This document shows, piece after piece, positions 60,739 to 64,000 of a stretch of DNA of 64,000 nucleotides. The position numbers and the translations under genes were made by a program. Location of the stretch: positions 124,001 to 188,000 of the forward strand of contig NZ_LMBX01000005.1 in the NCBI RefSeq assembly GCF_001439605.1. Direction: 5' to 3'. Below the pieces are notes generated by a model, which was not told the origin of the DNA, ran no database searches, and saw nothing but the letters and a program-made list of their open reading frames with translations. Source of the DNA: Cytobacillus praedii (GTDB lineage Bacteria > Bacillota > Bacilli > Bacillales > Cytobacillaceae). The first letter of the stretch is position 1; each line of letters begins with the position of its first letter.

Positions 60739-61551
60739 TTGGAATTAACGCCAGAGCAGCGAATTGAACTTCATGGCTTTAATAATTTAACGAAATCGTT
60801 AAGCTTTAATATGTATGACATTTGCTATACAAAAACGAAAGAGGAACGTGAAGCATACATTGAGTATATTGATGAAGAGTATAGTGCAGAAAGATTAACG
60901 AAAATACTAAAAAGTGTTTCAGATATTATAGGAGCACATGTGTTAAATGTTGCCCAACAGGATTATGTACCTCAAGGTGCAAGTGTGACAATGCTTGTAT
61001 CAGAAGGACCAGTTGTTGAGGTGCCAACAGAATCATACAATGAATCACCTGGACCTCTCCCAGGATCTGTGGTAATGCAGCTTGATAAAAGTCATATTAC
61101 TGTACATACCTATCCTGAATACCATCCTTCTGAAGGGATTAGTACGTTTCGAGCAGACATTGATGTGTCTACGTGTGGAGAGATTTCTCCACTGAAAGCA
61201 TTAAATTTTTTAATTCATTCTTTTGATACCGATATCATGACAATTGATTACCGGGTAAGGGGATTTACAAGGGATAAAGACGGACATAAGCTTTTTATTG
61301 ATCACAATATTAGTTCCATTCAAAATTATATTCCAGAAGAAGTGAAAAATGAATTTGATATGATTGATGTTAATATTTATCAATCCCATATTTTTCATAC
61401 GAAATGCAGAATTCGTGACTTTGATCTAAACAATTATTTATTTGGCTATACAAAGGAAAAGCTCGATTTAGAGGAAGTAGAAGAAATTACTGAAAGATTG
61501 ACTACTGAGATGGACGAAATCTTTTATGGAACGAACTTTGAATCTATTTAA
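60739..61551 (+). CDS. speD: S-adenosylmethionine decarboxylase proenzyme, E. coli (class 1A) type
   Basis: 270 residues from TTG 60739, 7 bases after AAGGGGGG; a GTG 10 codons upstream is inside the promoter region. The self-cleavage site is [15 protein letters not shown]: cleavage before Ser118 makes the pyruvoyl group. The rest follows the E. coli SpeD pattern ([50 protein letters not shown]). It supplies decarboxylated AdoMet for spermidine synthesis. B. subtilis SpeD is the short class 1B form of about 126 residues, so this is a different lineage. Monocistronic, no speE nearby. Confidence 0.93.
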   Translation: MELTPEQRIELHGFNNLTKSLSFNMYDICYTKTKEEREAYIEYIDEEYSAERLTKILKSVSDIIGAHVLNVAQQDYVPQGASVTMLVSEGPVVEVPTESYNESPGPLPGSVVMQLDKSHITVHTYPEYHPSEGISTFRADIDVSTCGEISPLKALNFLIHSFDTDIMTIDYRVRGFTRDKDGHKLFIDHNISSIQNYIPEEVKNEFDMIDVNIYQSHIFHTKCRIRDFDLNNYLFGYTKEKLDLEEVEEITERLTTEMDEIFYGTNFESI

Positions 61552-61601
61552 TCCACATAATCCTGACACCTAAATGGTGTCAGGATTATGTGGATTTTTT
61601 C
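61551..61601 (+). terminator. Intrinsic terminator of speD
   Basis: Perfect 20-bp stem (arms 61551-61570 and 61576-61595, core CCTGACACC) followed by TTTTT. Confidence 0.95.
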
Positions 61602-61649
61602 ATTGTTTATTGAATGATTTTACATTCGCTTTAGGCAAGTGGAAGGGGG

Positions 61650-62561
61650 CTATTTCCAGAACTTCCACCATGCGTCCTTCTTTTCTTCAGCTGCAGCAGC
61701 GCTTCTAAAGCTTAAAATCATATCTTGAAACATCACCTCACGCTGGTTGACGTCCTTCCAATACTCCTCGCGTTCTCTATGTATCGTTTCTAAATAGATT
61801 TCTCGATCAGTGTTTAAAGTTTCTATAAGTGCGCTTATTTCTGTATGTGTAACCTCTGCTGAGCTGGAAATATAGTGTATCATTGTTTTAAACTCTTCTG
61901 CTGCCGCTTCTGAAGAATCTGCCACTCGCGAAGCAAGATTGCGAATTTGCTCTGTTGTCCCTTTTGAAGACTTTGCAATCCTTTTAGATAATGTACCAAG
62001 CTTTTCTGATGTATGCTCAGATATTTTATGTAAGTCTTCGGAAAGATGATCAATTTCAGCGATTGTTCTTTTGTTTGATTTATAAATGGAGTCCGATAAA
62101 CTTTTAACTGTGTGTACTGAACCTTTAAGAATTTCCTTTTTCACCTCATCGATTACTTCTTTACGAACCCCATGCCGGATTTCATCTCGTACATCATCGA
62201 TTATTTCATCTTTCCATGATTTCATCGCGGCCAGAAATTCGTCAATATCATTAGTTGAGGTTGCGGTTTCCATTTCTTTTGGAATGGCTGGTAATAGTGT
62301 TGTTTCAGGTATGCCGGCCACTTTCTGGAGTTGAAAATCTTTTTCGATTATTCCTCTGATCATGTCCTTACTAAGACTTTTATCATATAGATGTTTAATT
62401 GTTTCCAATAGACTCATTTCATCATCTGTATAATAGCGTGCCCCTTGCTTAGTACGGGGAATAGTAAGCAGCCCATTAAGTTCTTTTTCCCATTGTCTTA
62501 GTTTACCAGGTGATACACTTAGCTTTTTTGCTGCTTCTTTAATCGCGTAGGATTTTGTCAT
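61650..62561 (-). CDS. MerR-like HTH protein with DUF3967 C-terminus
   Basis: 303 residues from ATG 62561 (AGAAAGGG upstream); the frame continues to 62672 without a ribosome binding site. N-terminal MerR-type HTH (MTKSYAIKEAAKKLSVSPGKLRQWEKELNGLLTIPRTKQGARYYTDDEM), then a long polar helical region (about 110-260, with repeated EVIDEVKKEILKG and IAKSSKGTTEQIRNLASRVADS) and a C-terminus QREVMFQDMILSFRSAAAAEEKKDAWWKFWK typical of DUF3967. It resembles RacA-like chromosome-anchoring proteins of Bacillus in plan. Function unknown. Confidence 0.78.
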   Translation of the reverse strand: MTKSYAIKEAAKKLSVSPGKLRQWEKELNGLLTIPRTKQGARYYTDDEMSLLETIKHLYDKSLSKDMIRGIIEKDFQLQKVAGIPETTLLPAIPKEMETATSTNDIDEFLAAMKSWKDEIIDDVRDEIRHGVRKEVIDEVKKEILKGSVHTVKSLSDSIYKSNKRTIAEIDHLSEDLHKISEHTSEKLGTLSKRIAKSSKGTTEQIRNLASRVADSSEAAAEEFKTMIHYISSSAEVTHTEISALIETLNTDREIYLETIHREREEYWKDVNQREVMFQDMILSFRSAAAAEEKKDAWWKFWK

Positions 62562-63102
62562 TTTTGTTTTCCAGCCCTTTCTGAGAAATGAAATGTTAAT
62601 TATATTGGATTCTTTTTTTATTAATTCAGCATGACCACTTGCATTTTCCTGCCTAGTGACAAAAGCTATCAAAAGAAGACGGATTTCAGCAAAAAGGCAG
62701 AATTTTTATTCTCATTGTCTAAAAGGAGTTTTTTATTATCAATAAAAGGTTCCAGTTTAAATGTTTGAGGTTATACGGAGGACAAAATGAATTTTTATAC
62801 TTCTTAGTTTGACGATTCTGGTATTAAAAGTATAATTCGGGTATGGGGCGAATTAGCAGGTAACGAAGGGGGATATATAGAGGAGGCATTTACCCTAAAG
62901 GGACAAGAAATAATATGCATTTACTCCTTCAATCTCATTTTAAGTTACATAAGACAAAGAATTAATGAAGTTTACGATTAGCATACACAAGTAGGGCAAG
63001 TTTTGCTGCAGATTAGCGGCAATCATTTTTTTGTGGGAGAAAATCGAGTTTCTTGGCAGTTGGCTCTCACAATAAAACTATGAATAGGAGTTGCAATCGA
63101 TT
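62562..63102. other. 540-bp intergenic region with a six-codon ORF
   Basis: No supportable protein gene. A very strong ribosome binding site (CGGAGGACAAA) at about 62776 precedes ATG 62787, but the frame MNFYTS stops at 62807. A second GGAGG near 62880 is followed by no usable start. The region may hold a decayed gene or a regulatory leader for the ATPase gene downstream. Confidence 0.4.
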
Positions 63103-63831
63103 ATGTTTTTAAAAAGAATTCGTTTTTTACGTGATAAAATCCCATCCTTCAATCAATATCCATTCTCTATTCCTTCTATTAATAGTATTGAAGAAATTAT
63201 ATTGGATCATCCAGTTACATTTTTCGTCGGAGAAAATGGATCTGGGAAATCAACCTTATTAGAAGCTATTGCAGATAAATGTGAATTTAATACCGCTGGT
63301 GGTGGTAGAAATAATATATATGAAGTCCATGCATCAGGATCTTCTTTAACAGATTACATCCGTTTATCCTGGATGCCAAAGGTGACAAATGGCTTTTTCC
63401 TCAGAGCGGAATCCTTCTATCATTTTGCCTCCTATTTAGATGAGGTGGATACTACAGGATACCGAAATTATGGTGGAAAGTCACTTCATGAGCAATCACA
63501 TGGGGAATCTTTTTTCTCTTTATTTTTAAATCGTTTTAAAGAAAATGCCATTTATCTTTTAGATGAGCCAGAAGCTGCACTATCACCGCAAAGACAACTA
63601 TCATTTCTGCGGATTATTCATGATTTAACTCGCAATGGAAATGCTCAATTTATTATTGCCAGCCATTCACCTATTCTATTAGGCTATCCGAATGCAAAAA
63701 TATTTAGTTTTGATGATGGTGAGATTGCCGAAGTGACCTATGAGGATACGGAACATTACCAGATAACAAAATACTTCTTGCAAAATCGGGATCGGTTTTT
63801 GAATGAGCTTTTTTTAGATGATGGTGAATAA
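63103..63831 (+). CDS. AAA-type ATPase, ABC/SMC-like (predicted ATP-binding protein)
   Basis: 242 residues from ATG 63103 (AGGAG 12 bases upstream; TTG 63091 is too close to that site). Walker A FFVGENGSGKSTLLEAIA, a Q-loop region, a signature-like GESFFSLF (in place of LSGGE), Walker B AIYLLDEPEAALSPQRQ and IASHSPIL. This is the AAA_21/AAA_23 group of SMC-like single-domain ATPases, often partners in nuclease or defence systems but also standing alone. No partner gene is visible before the window ends. Confidence 0.8.
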   Translation: MFLKRIRFLRDKIPSFNQYPFSIPSINSIEEIILDHPVTFFVGENGSGKSTLLEAIADKCEFNTAGGGRNNIYEVHASGSSLTDYIRLSWMPKVTNGFFLRAESFYHFASYLDEVDTTGYRNYGGKSLHEQSHGESFFSLFLNRFKENAIYLLDEPEAALSPQRQLSFLRIIHDLTRNGNAQFIIASHSPILLGYPNAKIFSFDDGEIAEVTYEDTEHYQITKYFLQNRDRFLNELFLDDGE

Positions 63832-63887
63832 GGAAACTTATGATTTAGTAGAAGGCAAATAGATAAAATAGATAACTTTATTAAGAC

Positions 63888-63926
63888 GATGGATGTTTCC
63901 AGATTGGAGACATTCATCTTTTTTTT
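63888..63926 (+). terminator. Intrinsic terminator
   Basis: GATGGATGTTTCC / GGAGACATTCATC stem (one mismatch) followed by eight T. Confidence 0.88.
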
Positions 63927-64000
63927 GCAAATTACGTCAAAAACTCAAAATGTTCACAATTTAAGGCGTATTGATAAGTTTAGTAACTACTAATGTGGGG

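Overview
The window looks like chromosomal DNA of a low-GC, spore-forming, facultatively denitrifying member of the Bacillaceae. The signs are strong AGGAGG-type ribosome binding sites, frequent GTG/TTG starts, a sigma-B operon, two gerA-type spore germination operons, a PlcR/PapR-type peptide quorum-sensing pair and a Bacillus-type copper nitrite reductase. The genus cannot be fixed from the sequence alone. No rRNA, tRNA, CRISPR array, insertion sequence or prophage was seen.

Layout. 1-4.6 kb: ion-handling membrane proteins (MscS-like TM-repeat protein, MpfA/CorC-type exporter, truncated TrkA-like protein, CorA). 4.7-8.2 kb: rsbV-rsbW-sigB behind its own sigma-B promoter, followed by small stress genes, two of which carry sigma-B-like promoters. 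8.4-13.8 kb: amino-acid permease, a LysE exporter divergent from its XRE-cupin regulator, and a radical SAM/SPASM enzyme directly followed by a 28-residue, cysteine-free peptide gene (a RiPP candidate). 14.1-15.6 kb: a PlcR-like regulator divergent from a PapR-like prepeptide ending in LPFEH. 15.7-24 kb: SDR, MsrAB, alaR-alaT, and a BceRSAB-type peptide-sensing module with a BceR-like operator.

24.4-33.8 kb: glyoxalase-like dioxygenase; a small alarmone synthetase and TetR regulator behind a promoter with three matching operators; an atypical SDR; htpG behind a perfect CIRCE element; SRPBCC, BASS, EamA and DmpA-type peptidase genes. 33.9-34.3 kb: eight copies of a 51-bp tandem repeat. 34.4-36.8 kb: a MutS2 paralogue without the Smr domain, under a roughly 390-nt leader with a four-helix junction, two terminators and an 18-codon upstream ORF. 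37.9-38.5 kb: remnants of an acyl-CoA dehydrogenase and an acyl-CoA ligase. 38.7-47.9 kb: two gerABC operons, the second with a small two-helix D-type gene, with an MFS transporter between them.

48-64 kb: aldehyde dehydrogenase, hemolysin III and DUF1836 genes; nirK behind an FNR-type site, followed by nosD-nosL-nosY-nosF but no nosZ; a short CNNM protein, azoreductase, a CGCGG-motif RiPP-like protein with an overlapping partner, a CAP-domain protein, an E. coli-type AdoMet decarboxylase, a MerR/DUF3967 protein and an SMC-like ATPase.

The best candidates for something new are the radical SAM/cysteine-free peptide pair, the PlcR/PapR circuit in a divergent arrangement, the attenuated MutS2 paralogue, and the TetR-repressed alarmone synthetase operon.
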